DNA from: Paenibacillus endoradicis
GTDB lineage: Bacteria > Bacillota > Bacilli > Paenibacillales > Paenibacillaceae
Direction: 5' to 3'
DNA length: 64,000 nt
Assembly: GCF_024721975.1 (NCBI RefSeq)
Contig: NZ_JANQBB010000011.1
Span: 1 to 64,000, forward strand
The notes beneath the pieces were generated by a model. The model saw only the letters and a program-made list of their open reading frames with translations. It made no database searches and had not been told where the DNA came from. Each line of letters starts with the position of its first letter. Position 1 is the first letter of the stretch. The translations under genes were made by a program, and so were the position numbers. Shown here piece after piece: positions 1 to 9,649 of the stretch.

Positions 1-117
1 TTGGTGATGACGGCGAAAGGGAACCACGCGTACCCATCTCGAACACGACCGTTAAGCCTTTCAGCGCCGATGGTACTTGGACCGCAGGGTCCTGGGAGAG
101 TAGGACGTCGCCAAGCA
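1..117 (+). rRNA. rrf: 5S ribosomal RNA (5' end at or just before the window start)
   Basis: The sequence has the conserved 5S core (CGAACACGACCGTTAAG near 41-57, GGTACTTGGACCGCAGGGTC near 72-91). The two ends pair as helix I: UUGGUGA at 1-7 with UCGCCAA at 108-114. One base of the 5' end may lie outside the window. It is followed directly by a rho-independent terminator, so the window opens at the end of an rRNA operon whose 16S and 23S genes would lie upstream. No tRNA gene follows. Confidence 0.95.
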
Positions 118-122
118 CGGAT

Positions 123-156
123 AAGCCCATTGCATACTTGCAGTGGGCTTTTTTGT
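123..156 (+). terminator. rRNA operon terminator
   Basis: A 12-bp stem (AAGCCCATTGCA / TGCAGTGGGCTT, one G-U pair) with a 4-nt loop is followed by a T run. It sits 6 nt after the 5S gene. Confidence 0.92.
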
Positions 157-168
157 GTGTTTTAACGT

Positions 169-306
169 GTGATCACGATGCGTCGCTCCGAGGTGGATTC
201 GACGGCGAAGAGGCCATTCATCGCTAGTTCCAGTACTCATGTACCCAGTACGTACATTCCGTGCTTCACTGCACTAGCTTCATGTCCTCTTCTTGGTGCT
301 GACACG
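169..306 (+). repeat. Structured dispersed repeat, copy 1
   Basis: This 138-bp block matches, in reverse orientation and at most positions, the block at 54678-54815. It can fold as nested stems: GAAGAG (about 211-216) with CTCTTC (about 286-291), GCTAG with CTAGC, and an inner ATGTAC with GTACAT. In copy 2 the outer stem is GAAGAT/ATCTTC, so both sides changed together, which favours a conserved structure. No convincing reading frame runs through it. It lies just after the rRNA terminator. Function unknown; it could be a MITE-like element or a small RNA. The following 307-519 holds nothing I can assign. Confidence 0.75.
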
Positions 307-519
307 TTAAGCTCCAGAAGCAACCCTTTCATGAGGCTGGGGGAGGAAGAAGAACATGCTGACGAGGTGCTGCTTCGAAGCGGATTTGAACTTGAGTAGG
401 TGTAACATCGGAAGCTAGGTAAAGATGAATAAGAATGTTTCTTACAGAAACGTTTTATTGCTGGTGTACGAATGTCGTACACACCACAGTACGGACCACA
501 ACAATGCACACCACAACAG

Positions 520-789
520 TACTATCGAATCTCTAACAATAAAGAGGTTCACCTTCGTTAGTGATGCTCCTGTATTTTCAAAACCAAGACTCGCATATAA
601 TCTTTTTGTTCCTTCATTTGAAGGGACGAAACTTGTATAGATCTCTTTGCAAGGAAACTTTTTAATAGCTTCTATAATTTTTAACATGGCATGTTTTCCA
701 AATCCATTACCTTGATGGCTATAATCAATCATAAGCCTAGTAATGAAATAAAATTTTTGTGTTTTCGCCCTATTAAAGTTCTCTGCAGT
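520..789 (-). pseudogene. GNAT acetyltransferase remnant (N-terminally truncated)
   Basis: The minus-strand frame from about 783 down to 568 encodes the C-terminal half of a GNAT N-acetyltransferase. It has the acetyl-CoA binding signature QGNGFGKHAM, and SNEGTKRLYASLGFENTG as in diamine/spermidine acetyltransferases of the Bacillus BltD type. The first half of the domain is missing: an in-frame stop lies upstream of RAKTQKFYFITRLM and there is no start codon or SD. The normal C-terminus is replaced by a long unrelated tail. I read this as a decayed fragment rather than a functional short protein. Confidence 0.75.
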
Positions 790-806
790 CTATTCAAAGT
801 TTTCAA

Positions 807-1664
807 TTAAGGGATGAGAACTTTCCAATAATCCCATGCCTTTAAGTAACCCTCCAAATCATGTGGATGAACTTTTACGCAGATTCCAATTCTGCAATAA
901 AGTTGAAGAATAACTGCTTCAATAAGCCTTGATTTATCCATTGGCTCATAATTTAGTAAATCGAAAGTAGCAAATAACGTTTCTAGGTTTAGGTCATCAG
1001 GAGAGGAGCAAAATGCATAAGTAAAATCATAAATAACAGGTCCTACCATTGGCGATGGGTCGATAACACCTGTTAGTGTAGAGTCATGAAACACGAAATT
1101 ATGGACGCCAGTATCACCATGCAATAAGTATTTCTTAATAACCTTAGAAGTGCTATCAATTAGAGATTTTACTTTATCATAATCCTCTATTGGAAGCAGA
1201 TTTCCCAAATTATTTCGAGCGCCGTCCACACTTAGCTCGTTAAACTCACGCCAAGAATCACGCTGTGCTAACAATCTTCCCCATTTTTCCGTCTGTTCAT
1301 AAATTTTGTAATGATTCAAAAGTTCTTTAACCAAAAGTGATAACCAGTTTATTTTTAAACCACGATTATAATGCGTTGTACCCATAATGTAAGAATATAC
1401 AATGAATGTCTTAGCAGGTTCTGTATAGTGAAGTTTAGGTATTAGAGGACTATCTCTATACGTTAAATGTAATTGTTCGACCAAAGATATATTTTTGGGA
1501 CTATCAAGTTTCAATACATATTTCGGTTCTTCATTGACTGTAAGAGTATATACGAGTCCATCTGTGGTCCCATTCATCTTATTTGTAATTTTGGTAGTGG
1601 AATCAATTATACCTATTTCAAGAAGTTCTTTAATAATGTCGTTAACATCGTCTCTTTGTATCAT
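807..1664 (-). CDS. Aminoglycoside phosphotransferase-family kinase
   Basis: A 285-residue protein of the APH/choline kinase fold. The catalytic loop HGDTGVHNF (Brenner-type HGDxxxxN) and the metal-binding GVIDPS motif are in the expected order about 22 residues apart. The N-terminal lobe has the YVLKLDSP lysine strand. A strong SD (GGAGG) precedes the ATG at 1664. APH-like enzymes phosphorylate aminoglycosides, macrolides, or small metabolites such as homoserine or choline; nothing here identifies the substrate and it should not be called a resistance gene without testing. It appears monocistronic and faces the upstream acetyltransferase remnant in the same direction. Confidence 0.85.
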   Translation of the reverse strand: MIQRDDVNDIIKELLEIGIIDSTTKITNKMNGTTDGLVYTLTVNEEPKYVLKLDSPKNISLVEQLHLTYRDSPLIPKLHYTEPAKTFIVYSYIMGTTHYNRGLKINWLSLLVKELLNHYKIYEQTEKWGRLLAQRDSWREFNELSVDGARNNLGNLLPIEDYDKVKSLIDSTSKVIKKYLLHGDTGVHNFVFHDSTLTGVIDPSPMVGPVIYDFTYAFCSSPDDLNLETLFATFDLLNYEPMDKSRLIEAVILQLYCRIGICVKVHPHDLEGYLKAWDYWKVLIP

Positions 1665-1893
1665 TCTTATTTCCTCCCGAGATTTGTCTGGTTATCTTAA
1701 CTATAGTTTCTCAGATGATTTAAATGCTAGGTAAAATTTAATTATATTCATATATTATTGTTGCAAAAGAATTCTCACATCTCGCTCGTAACGGTGGGTC
1801 GTTCTATCACATTTAGGATATGACAAGGACAATCATTGGAGGATCGTCGAATGATACTTAAAGAAATAAAATCCATTTATAGTGAGGGATGAC

Positions 1894-2280
1894 ATGAAAA
1901 GACCTATAGGTGTAACTTTAATTAGTTATTTTTACATTTTTGGTGCTGCTTTTTTATTTGTAACCGCAATATTCTTTAGCACTGATGCCGATGAATTTGG
2001 AATAGCAGATAGATTTGGTTTACCTTTTATTCCAGAACAATTATTTAGGATCATGCTGGCTATTGTTTCCCTTATCATCATATTTGGTTATATGCGATTA
2101 AAAAGATGGGGATTTTGGTTAATGGTTCTCTACTCAGCTGGATTTGGATTAATAAGTTATGCTCTATTATTCTCGCATAACCAACAACCATTTACAGGAA
2201 ATCTGATATGGTCACTAATAGTGTTAATTTATACGGTGTACTTTAGAAAGTCATTTTTTACAATGCAAAAAAAAGGATAA
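1894..2280 (+). CDS. Small integral membrane protein, unknown function
   Basis: A 128-residue protein with about four hydrophobic segments (LISYFYIFGAAFLFVTAIFF; LFRIMLAIVSLIIIFGYM; WLMVLYSAGFGLISYALLF; LIWSLIVLIYTVYF) and a basic C-terminus. A GTG at 1882 would add four residues, but the GAGGG at 1884-1888 is well placed as SD for the ATG at 1894, so I use that start. I do not recognise the family precisely. It is not in an operon with either neighbour. Confidence 0.7.
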   Translation: MKRPIGVTLISYFYIFGAAFLFVTAIFFSTDADEFGIADRFGLPFIPEQLFRIMLAIVSLIIIFGYMRLKRWGFWLMVLYSAGFGLISYALLFSHNQQPFTGNLIWSLIVLIYTVYFRKSFFTMQKKG

Positions 2281-2767
2281 AGTCACAATGATATTAAAGT
2301 CAACTGCTAAAACGGGAGCAAGAGAGGCACTGGAACGGAAAATTTTTTTATTGTTTATGAAATACAAAATGACACTTATTCTTTCGGAAAGTGATACTTC
2401 ATATGGTAATTCTCTTGCTTTCTTAACTGCTCATCTCTGACTTAAATAAATATGTATGAACATTACTTATGCAGTTAGTACCATTTTATAGGGAATTGTA
2501 AGTTCAATATTATTTCAGACTACAAGTAGTAGCGAAGATGATTTATCACTCGTGCAAAAGAGATTGGAACTGAGATATATTATCTTAGTCCAGATGAGGA
2601 CTGGTTTATTAGTGAAATTTAATAGTGACTAAAGAAATTGAATTAAAGCTTGTTATCCTCTTGTTCTGATCCATTCTCGCTAGCCTACAAATCTACCAAT
2701 ATTTCACCGATGTATTTAAATTCATTCCTTGGTACAATTTCTATATTAGTATTCTAGGAGGAATCCC
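2281..2767. other. Gene-poor gap with a possible decayed ORF tail
   Basis: This 487-bp stretch has no intact gene. A short plus-strand frame at about 2545-2622 (FITRAKEIGTEIYYLSP... ending WFISEI and stop) reads like the C-terminal end of a protein but is preceded by an in-frame TGA. It may be the remnant of a deleted gene. The SD and GTG start of the next gene lie at the 3' edge. Confidence 0.4.
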
Positions 2768-4381
2768 GTGAAAGATAATTTACGTAGACTAGTATTAACG
2801 ACAGTTGCTATCATATGCGCTACTAGTATTTTTTTTCAATACATATCGGCAGATGAAGTGCTACCTTTTGATGATATAAGCACTAGCTATGCCAAAAAAG
2901 AGATTATACATTTATATAATAATAAGATAATTTCAGGAACATCAAAGACTAGTTTCTCACCCACTAAAACTATTACTAGAGCTGAATTCATAACAATACT
3001 AGATCGACTGTTAAAGCTAGATCCCGCTGAAGGTCCAATAACTTCTTTCACCGATGTAGCGAAGAACGACTGGTATTTCGGTTGGATACAAGCAGCTGTT
3101 CAACTTGAGCTAGCGAGTGGTAGAACGGCAACGACATTTGCTCCAAAGGAAGCAGTAACGAGACAAGAAGCAGCTGTTTGGATTGCTAGGGCATTGAAAA
3201 AATCAAATAGTACTGCTAGTGATGTAACAGCCTATAAGGATAGTCGTCAAATTGCAGATTGGGCAAGTAGTTCTGTCACTGTTCTAAATAAATTGGCATT
3301 AATGAAAGGTGATGAGACGGGATATTTTCGTCCATCTGACCCAATAACGAGGGAAGAAACAGCAGTACTCATTGATCGAGTACTACAAAATACTCAATGG
3401 GCAGCGGAGCTAAAGGGTAAGTCGAAAGAACATATTGTGATAGGCTGGCAGTATGGGCAAACGGTAGCTGAGTATGAGCGTAATATTCAAAAATCTAATG
3501 TAAACACGTTATCTCCACGGTGGTACTTTGTTGGAGAAACAGGAACAGTAACGGATAAGACGGAAGCTTCGCTTGTTACGTGGGCGAAGAACAATGACAA
3601 GCAGATTTGGGCGATGGTAGGCAATAGATCTGATCAAGAAGCTACACATAAAATGTTATCTAGTGCAACTGCTAGAATTGCAGCTGTTAATCAATTAGTA
3701 GCGGTAGTAACTAAATATGGACTAGATGGATTGAATCTTGATTTTGAAAATGTTCATTCAGATGATCGGACTTATTTGACAACATTTGTTACTCTATTAG
3801 CCCAAAAGCTACATGGCGTGAACGCGGTGCTATCGATGGATGTATCTCCTGATCTTGGAACTGATTGGACGGAGGCTTTTGATTATGCTTCGCTTGGCAA
3901 ACAAGTGGATTACATGGTGATGATGGGATATGATCAGCATTATGATGGGAGTAAATATCCAGGTCCGAATGCTTCGCTCCCATACATTCAAAATGCTATT
4001 CATACACTATTAAAAGTTGTATCAAATGATAAAGTGATATTGGCGATGCCATTATACAATCGTGACTGGACATTGAAACAAGATGGTACAGTTTCATCCT
4101 CTGAGTATATCTCGCTTATTAAGCAAAATCAGTTGATTAGTACTTATTCATTGAAACCTGTATGGAATAAAACATTCGGACAATATGTTGCAACCTATAA
4201 GAAAGATTCAGTGCAGCATTCCCTTTGGTTGGAGGATTCACGTTCACTAATTGCAAAATACAAATTTGTTGTAAGTAAAAATTTAGCTGGCGTTGCTTAT
4301 TGGTATATAGGAGGAGAAAGCTCGGATCTATGGACTAGTATGCGAAATGCAGAAAAATACTTTGATTATTCATTCAAATGA
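2768..4381 (+). CDS. SLH-domain protein with GH18-type glycosidase domain
   Basis: A 537-residue secreted, wall-associated protein. It has an N-terminal signal peptide (about 1-29), three SLH domains at roughly 33-80, 93-145 and 150-212, then a GH18-like TIM barrel from about 220 to the end. The barrel carries the catalytic strand LDGLNLDFEN (putative acid E327, with D325); the usual first D-x-x-D pattern is DGxNxD here, as in spore-cortex hydrolases of the YaaH/SleL group. SLH domains bind pyruvylated secondary cell-wall polymer, so the enzyme probably cuts peptidoglycan or chitin-like glycans at the cell surface. The GTG start at 2768 is supported by the AGGAGGA SD just upstream. A terminator follows. 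Confidence 0.85.
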   Translation: MKDNLRRLVLTTVAIICATSIFFQYISADEVLPFDDISTSYAKKEIIHLYNNKIISGTSKTSFSPTKTITRAEFITILDRLLKLDPAEGPITSFTDVAKNDWYFGWIQAAVQLELASGRTATTFAPKEAVTRQEAAVWIARALKKSNSTASDVTAYKDSRQIADWASSSVTVLNKLALMKGDETGYFRPSDPITREETAVLIDRVLQNTQWAAELKGKSKEHIVIGWQYGQTVAEYERNIQKSNVNTLSPRWYFVGETGTVTDKTEASLVTWAKNNDKQIWAMVGNRSDQEATHKMLSSATARIAAVNQLVAVVTKYGLDGLNLDFENVHSDDRTYLTTFVTLLAQKLHGVNAVLSMDVSPDLGTDWTEAFDYASLGKQVDYMVMMGYDQHYDGSKYPGPNASLPYIQNAIHTLLKVVSNDKVILAMPLYNRDWTLKQDGTVSSSEYISLIKQNQLISTYSLKPVWNKTFGQYVATYKKDSVQHSLWLEDSRSLIAKYKFVVSKNLAGVAYWYIGGESSDLWTSMRNAEKYFDYSFK

Positions 4382-4409
4382 TATAATAGATTAACTTAGA
4401 GGCATCTAG

Positions 4410-4448
4410 AGCGTGAGTTCGGTAATATACTGGACTTACGCTTTTTTG
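4410..4448 (+). terminator. Rho-independent terminator after the SLH/GH18 gene
   Basis: AGCGTGAGTTC pairs with GGACTTACGCT (two G-U pairs), followed by six T residues. The remaining 4449-4706 is AT-rich and holds only the upstream region of the next gene. Confidence 0.8.
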
Positions 4449-4706
4449 TTATGTAAGTTTAGTTTTATTACTTTGATCTATTCTCTTTTTTTGAACATAA
4501 AAGTACTATTCCGATGGATGGAATATGTTCGTCGAATCATTTGAGGGAGTGACTAGAGTTAATAATAACAATACCTCTTACTTCTAATTGCTATAAAAAA
4601 ACATGGTAAAATGTGGTCAAAAGGACGTATACTGTTCATATGTGAAGTATGGAAATGTGTACCATACTGATATAAAAAGCTTTATAAATAATGAAGGGGT
4701 GTTTTT

Positions 4707-7700
4707 TTGAAAACATTAGTTAAGTTTATACAGTGTTTACTTGTATTTCTACTCATATTTACTATGTTACCGCTTAGTCAAGTAGCAGCATCAGCTTCAT
4801 TAGATATTGGTACAAATCGTATCGATATTGAAATTGAAGATGATCTAGACTCTTATATTTGGTCACCTCCAGTAGTTGTGGGAAATAAATTATTTATCCC
4901 TTGGTTTGATTGGGCTGAAAATCAAGAGATGAGTACAGTTAAGCAATATTATTCCGTTATTCATTCTGACGGTACGGTTGACACCTTATTAGCTACACCA
5001 GTATCGCCTACAACATCAAATATTCCTCCGGACATTTTTTATAAAGGGCTTTCAAATGGTAATGTTTTAATATATTGGTATAGTAGTTCTAGTTCAAATG
5101 GATTAACTGATACGTATTTTAAAATAGTTAATCAATCGGGAACTCAAGTGGTCGCACCAACAAAAATTAATTCTTCTCCTGGATCACTTAATCGGTTTAC
5201 AGAAGTTACCCAGTTGACGAATGGCAATCTAGCATTTGTATGGGATACTAATGAAGCGAGTTATGCACTACGTAGATTTACAACAACAGGAGTTGCGGTA
5301 GATACGAATCAAATTTCCATTACTGGATTGGCTGGTATATCAGGTTCACAGTACACTCACCGTATTACAGCAAACAATTCAGGACAATTTATGATATCAA
5401 TTTCATATTATGATACTACTTATCGTGGAATGATTTTCAATGATACGGGAACAACTCCAATACAAATAGGGGGTCAGAATAGCTTTATATATGGCACAAA
5501 TACAGAAACACCAAATGGTAATCAATATGTAAAAGCGCTCTCTAACAATAAATTTCTATTTGTTTATCACAAAAAAGCAGGATTAGATGTTAATACTCGA
5601 AGTATCTATTACCGTATATATAATGCAGATGGTACACCGTATACGAATGAAATACTTGTTGATACCATTAATACATGGGGAGCGGTTTATGAACCCATTA
5701 TTACAGATGATGGCTTTATTTTAAGTTATTCTTTTAATAATAACATTGTAAATAATAACTACTTTCAACAATATAACAATGCAGGAGTTCTTCAAAGTGA
5801 TTCATCACCTGATTTACCTGAATTAGAGGGCGATTACGCGATTGGATTTTTGTTTAAAGATGTGGATGGTAAATTATCATATATAGCCAATGAAAAAACT
5901 AGTGGTGCTGCTTCATATGATACATGGTTACTTCGTCATTTAACATCGGGACCTACTTCATACGACGTAATATTCCAAGACTGGGACGGAATAGAACTAA
6001 AATCAGAGACGGTGAACCACGGAAATGCAGCAACAGCTCCTCCGAATCCAAGCCGAGTAGGCTACACATTTGCAGGCTGGGATGTAGCTTATGGAAATAT
6101 TACTAGCGCCTTGACTGTTACAGCAAAATATGATGCGATTACATATACAGTTAGTTTTGCTAGTCAAGGAGGCAGTACGGTAGGAAATAAAAATGGAACC
6201 TATGGGAGTACGATCACAGCGCCAACACCACCTACAAGAGCGAACTACACTTTTGGCGGTTGGTATAAGGAAGCAGGTACTGAGAATCAGTGGGATTTCA
6301 CTACAGAAACTATCCCCGCTAATAATATTACTTTATATGCAAAATGGAACTTGAACAGCTACGCGGTAATATTCGAGGATTGGGATGGTAACGTGTTGAA
6401 AAACCAAACGGTGAACCATGGAAGTGCAGCAACAGCACCTGCGAATCCAAGCCAAATAGGCTACACATTTACAGGCTGGGATGTAGCTTATGGAAATATT
6501 ACTGGCGCGTTAACCTTAAAAGCACAGTATAGCGTGAACAGTTACAATGTAATTTTTGATAGTCAAGGTGGCAGTATAATAGGAAACAAAAATGCGGCCT
6601 ATGGTAGTACGATCACAGCACCAATACCACCTACAAGAGCGAACTACACTTTTGGCGGTTGGTATAAGGAAGCAGGTACTGAGAATCAGTGGGATTTCAC
6701 TACAGAAACTATCCCCGCTAATAATATTACTTTATATGCAAAATGGAACTTGAACAGCTACGTGGTAATATTCGAGGATTGGGATGGTAACGTGTTGAAA
6801 AACCAAACGGTGAACCATGGAAGTGCAGCAACAGCACCTGCGAATCCAAGCCGAATAGGCTATACATTTACAAGCTGGGATGTAGCGTATGGAAATATTA
6901 CTGGCGCGTTAACCGTAAAAGCACAGTATAGCGTGAACAGTTACACGGTAATTTTTGATAGTCAAGGTGGAAGTACAGTAGGTAACAAAAATACAACCTA
7001 TGGCAGCAAGATTACAGCGCCAACACCACCTACAAGAGAAGGTTACACTTTTGATGGCTGGTATAAAGAAGCTGATGCTCAAAGTCGGTGGATTTTCACT
7101 ACGGATGCCATGCCAGCGAACGATGTTACGCTATATGCGAACTGGACATTGAACAGCTATATGGTTACGTTCGAGGATTGGAATGGAGACCTGTTGAAAA
7201 ATGCTCCAGTAAATCATGGAAGTGGAGCAATAGCCCCAGCAGATCCAAGCCGAGAAGGTTACACATTCACAGGATGGGATGTAGATTATGGGAATATTAC
7301 TGGAAGCCTAACAGTAAAAGCACAATATCGCGTGAATAGTTACACTGTAAGTTTTGACAGCCAAAGTGGAAGTATAGTTAATGACATAACTGCAAATTAT
7401 GGTAGCAAGATCACAGCCCCAAATGATCCAACAAGAGTGGGATATACTTTTGATGGTTGGTATAAAGAGAATGATGCTCAGAGTCAGTGGAATTTCGTGA
7501 CAGAAACTATCCCTGCACATCATGTAACGCTGTATGCGAATTGGATATTAAATAGCTATACGGTAACGTTTGAGGACTGGGATGGAACTGAGCTTAATTC
7601 TGGAATGGTGAACCATGGAAGCGGAGCAACAGCCCCGGTAGATCCGAGTCGAATTGGTTACACCTTCACAGGCTGGGATGTAGCTTTTGGGAATATTTCT

Positions 7701-9623
7701 GGCTCGCTAACTGTTAAGGCACAGTATAGCGTGAACAGTTATACGGTAGGCTTTGACAGCCAAAGTGGAAGTACGGTTGATGACATAACTGCAAATTATG
7801 GCAGTAAGATCACAGCTCCAACACCACCTACAAGAGAAGGTTACACTTTTGAGGGTTGGTATAAAGAGACAGATGCTCAGAGTCGGTGGGATTTCGTATT
7901 AGAAACTATCCCAGCACAACATGTAACGCTGTATGCGAATTGGGTATTAAACAGCTATACGGTAACGTTTGAGGACTGGGATGGAACTGAGCTTAATACT
8001 GGAACAGTGAACCATGGAAGTGGAGCAACAGCCCCGGTAGATCCAAGTCGAATTGGCTACACCTTCACAGGCTGGGATGTAGCTTTTGGGAACATTTCTG
8101 GATCCCTAACCGTTAAGGCACAGTATAGTTTGAATAGTTACAAGGTTAGCTTTAATAGCCAACGTGGGAGTACGGTTGGCGACATTACGGAAACATATGG
8201 AAGCAAGATCACAGCGCCAACACCTCCTACAAGAGCGAACCATCGCTTTGTTGGTTGGTATAAGGAAGAAGGCACTGTAAACAAGTGGGATTTCCTCATA
8301 GATACCATGCAAGCAAACGATGTAACACTTTATGCGAAATGGATATACCAAGCTCCAAGCAATGATGATACAAAGCAGGATGACACGGAACAATATATTA
8401 ATATTACTGTAGATGATCAGCAAGAAAAGATTGGTATCGTGAAGATTACCAAGGAAAATGGTCAGGATGTTGCAACTGTAACCATTGACTCACAAATACT
8501 ACTGCAATTACTTGGTAATGAATCAAACAAACAAATTACAATTCCAACCGATCTCGCTGTAGATAAGGTAACTTTAGTATTGAATGGACAATTGATCAAA
8601 GATTTGGCACAGAAAAATATTATTATCGTATTGGAAACAAGGGGCGGTCAGTATAAATTGCCTACCTCAGAAATTGATATGGACAGCATTGCTGAGCAAT
8701 TAGATCTCGAATCTCTAGAGAAACTTGCATTGTCTATTGAAATCTCTGAGTTGACCGCTGAGGAAGAGATGCTTGTAGCAAACTCGCTAGTAAAAGGCGA
8801 TTATACACTTGTTGCACCACCGGTACAATTTAGCGTTTATGTAGCTTATGGGAAACAAAAAATTGAACTTTCTAAATTCCAAGTTTATGTTGAACGTTAC
8901 ATTGCTGTGCCGGAAGGAACAGACATAAGTAAAATTTCAACTGCAGTGGTAATAGGAAAAGACGGAACTATCCGTCATGTTCCTACGAAAATCGAACATA
9001 TAAAAGGCAAAGATTTTGCAGTCATACATAGCTTATCCAACAGTATTTACGCGTTGATATGGAATCCGGTATCGTTCGTAGATGTGGAAAAACATTGGTC
9101 GAGGGATGCTGTCAACAATATGGCTTCCAGAATGATTATTAGTGGTACGGGTAATGGTATATTCCAACCAGATAAGTTCATCAGTAGAGCAGAGTTCGCT
9201 GCCATTATTGTTCGAGCACTGGGGATAGAACTAGAGCCAGGCACTGTACCATTCTCGGATGTTAATCAAAATGACTGGTATTTTAACTATGTGAAGGCAG
9301 CATATGAGTATGGGATTATTAATGGTTATTCAGATGGAAGATTTAAACCGACAGATACAATCACTAGAGAAGAAGCAATGAGTATGCTGGCTAGAGCGAT
9401 GAAAATCACCGAGCTGACCGTTAAAGCAGATATTCACGATTTGGAGAAATTTTCAGATGCAGCTCAAATTGCAGTATGGGCTAAAAATGATGTGGCTGTT
9501 ACTTTACAGGCAGGAATCGTGAATGGTGCAGATGCTAGTGTATTGAAACCTAAGTCATTAATTACAAGAGCTGAGGTCGCTACTATGGTCGAGAGATTAT
9601 TACAACAATCCGGTATGATCTAG
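4707..9623 (+). CDS. Large SLH surface protein with six paired InlB/Flg_new B-repeats
   Basis: A 1638-residue secreted protein. Order: signal peptide (about 1-31, ending VAASA); an N-terminal region of about 390 residues with recurring VIHSDG, LTNGN and YNADGT motifs suggestive of a beta-propeller-like fold; then from residue 419 to about 1213 six tandem pairs of InlB-type (Listeria-Bacteroides, Flg_new) B-repeats; a roughly 240-residue linker domain; and three SLH domains (about 1455-1638, e.g. FVDVEKHWSRDAV). The SLH domains should tether it to the cell wall, exposing an adhesin-like stalk. The TTG start at 4707 has an AAGGGGTG SD. It has its own strong terminator, so it is probably monocistronic. 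Ligand unknown. Confidence 0.88.
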   Translation: MKTLVKFIQCLLVFLLIFTMLPLSQVAASASLDIGTNRIDIEIEDDLDSYIWSPPVVVGNKLFIPWFDWAENQEMSTVKQYYSVIHSDGTVDTLLATPVSPTTSNIPPDIFYKGLSNGNVLIYWYSSSSSNGLTDTYFKIVNQSGTQVVAPTKINSSPGSLNRFTEVTQLTNGNLAFVWDTNEASYALRRFTTTGVAVDTNQISITGLAGISGSQYTHRITANNSGQFMISISYYDTTYRGMIFNDTGTTPIQIGGQNSFIYGTNTETPNGNQYVKALSNNKFLFVYHKKAGLDVNTRSIYYRIYNADGTPYTNEILVDTINTWGAVYEPIITDDGFILSYSFNNNIVNNNYFQQYNNAGVLQSDSSPDLPELEGDYAIGFLFKDVDGKLSYIANEKTSGAASYDTWLLRHLTSGPTSYDVIFQDWDGIELKSETVNHGNAATAPPNPSRVGYTFAGWDVAYGNITSALTVTAKYDAITYTVSFASQGGSTVGNKNGTYGSTITAPTPPTRANYTFGGWYKEAGTENQWDFTTETIPANNITLYAKWNLNSYAVIFEDWDGNVLKNQTVNHGSAATAPANPSQIGYTFTGWDVAYGNITGALTLKAQYSVNSYNVIFDSQGGSIIGNKNAAYGSTITAPIPPTRANYTFGGWYKEAGTENQWDFTTETIPANNITLYAKWNLNSYVVIFEDWDGNVLKNQTVNHGSAATAPANPSRIGYTFTSWDVAYGNITGALTVKAQYSVNSYTVIFDSQGGSTVGNKNTTYGSKITAPTPPTREGYTFDGWYKEADAQSRWIFTTDAMPANDVTLYANWTLNSYMVTFEDWNGDLLKNAPVNHGSGAIAPADPSREGYTFTGWDVDYGNITGSLTVKAQYRVNSYTVSFDSQSGSIVNDITANYGSKITAPNDPTRVGYTFDGWYKENDAQSQWNFVTETIPAHHVTLYANWILNSYTVTFEDWDGTELNSGMVNHGSGATAPVDPSRIGYTFTGWDVAFGNISGSLTVKAQYSVNSYTVGFDSQSGSTVDDITANYGSKITAPTPPTREGYTFEGWYKETDAQSRWDFVLETIPAQHVTLYANWVLNSYTVTFEDWDGTELNTGTVNHGSGATAPVDPSRIGYTFTGWDVAFGNISGSLTVKAQYSLNSYKVSFNSQRGSTVGDITETYGSKITAPTPPTRANHRFVGWYKEEGTVNKWDFLIDTMQANDVTLYAKWIYQAPSNDDTKQDDTEQYINITVDDQQEKIGIVKITKENGQDVATVTIDSQILLQLLGNESNKQITIPTDLAVDKVTLVLNGQLIKDLAQKNIIIVLETRGGQYKLPTSEIDMDSIAEQLDLESLEKLALSIEISELTAEEEMLVANSLVKGDYTLVAPPVQFSVYVAYGKQKIELSKFQVYVERYIAVPEGTDISKISTAVVIGKDGTIRHVPTKIEHIKGKDFAVIHSLSNSIYALIWNPVSFVDVEKHWSRDAVNNMASRMIISGTGNGIFQPDKFISRAEFAAIIVRALGIELEPGTVPFSDVNQNDWYFNYVKAAYEYGIINGYSDGRFKPTDTITREEAMSMLARAMKITELTVKADIHDLEKFSDAAQIAVWAKNDVAVTLQAGIVNGADASVLKPKSLITRAEVATMVERLLQQSGMI
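5961..8346 (+). repeat. Six tandem ~398-bp in-gene repeats (paired B-repeat units)
   Basis: Each superunit encodes an A repeat (about 61 residues, motif DWDG...NHGS...GYTFTGWDV.YGNI) followed by a B repeat (about 72 residues, motif YGS.ITAP.PPTR..YTF.GWYKE). Units 1-3 are closest: sequence near 6239-6460 recurs with few changes 399 bp downstream near 6638-6860. This indicates recent unequal duplication, and copy number may vary between strains. Confidence 0.9.
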
Positions 9624-9649
9624 TTATTTATTTCAAGTAGTAATTTTCA

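Noticed and set aside
237..509. 90-residue minus-strand ORF near the rRNA end
   Set aside because: It overlaps the structured repeat, is Ser/Cys-rich and resembles no protein.
157..806. tRNA genes after the rRNA operon
   Set aside because: No GTTCGANNC T-arm with matching acceptor stem was found.
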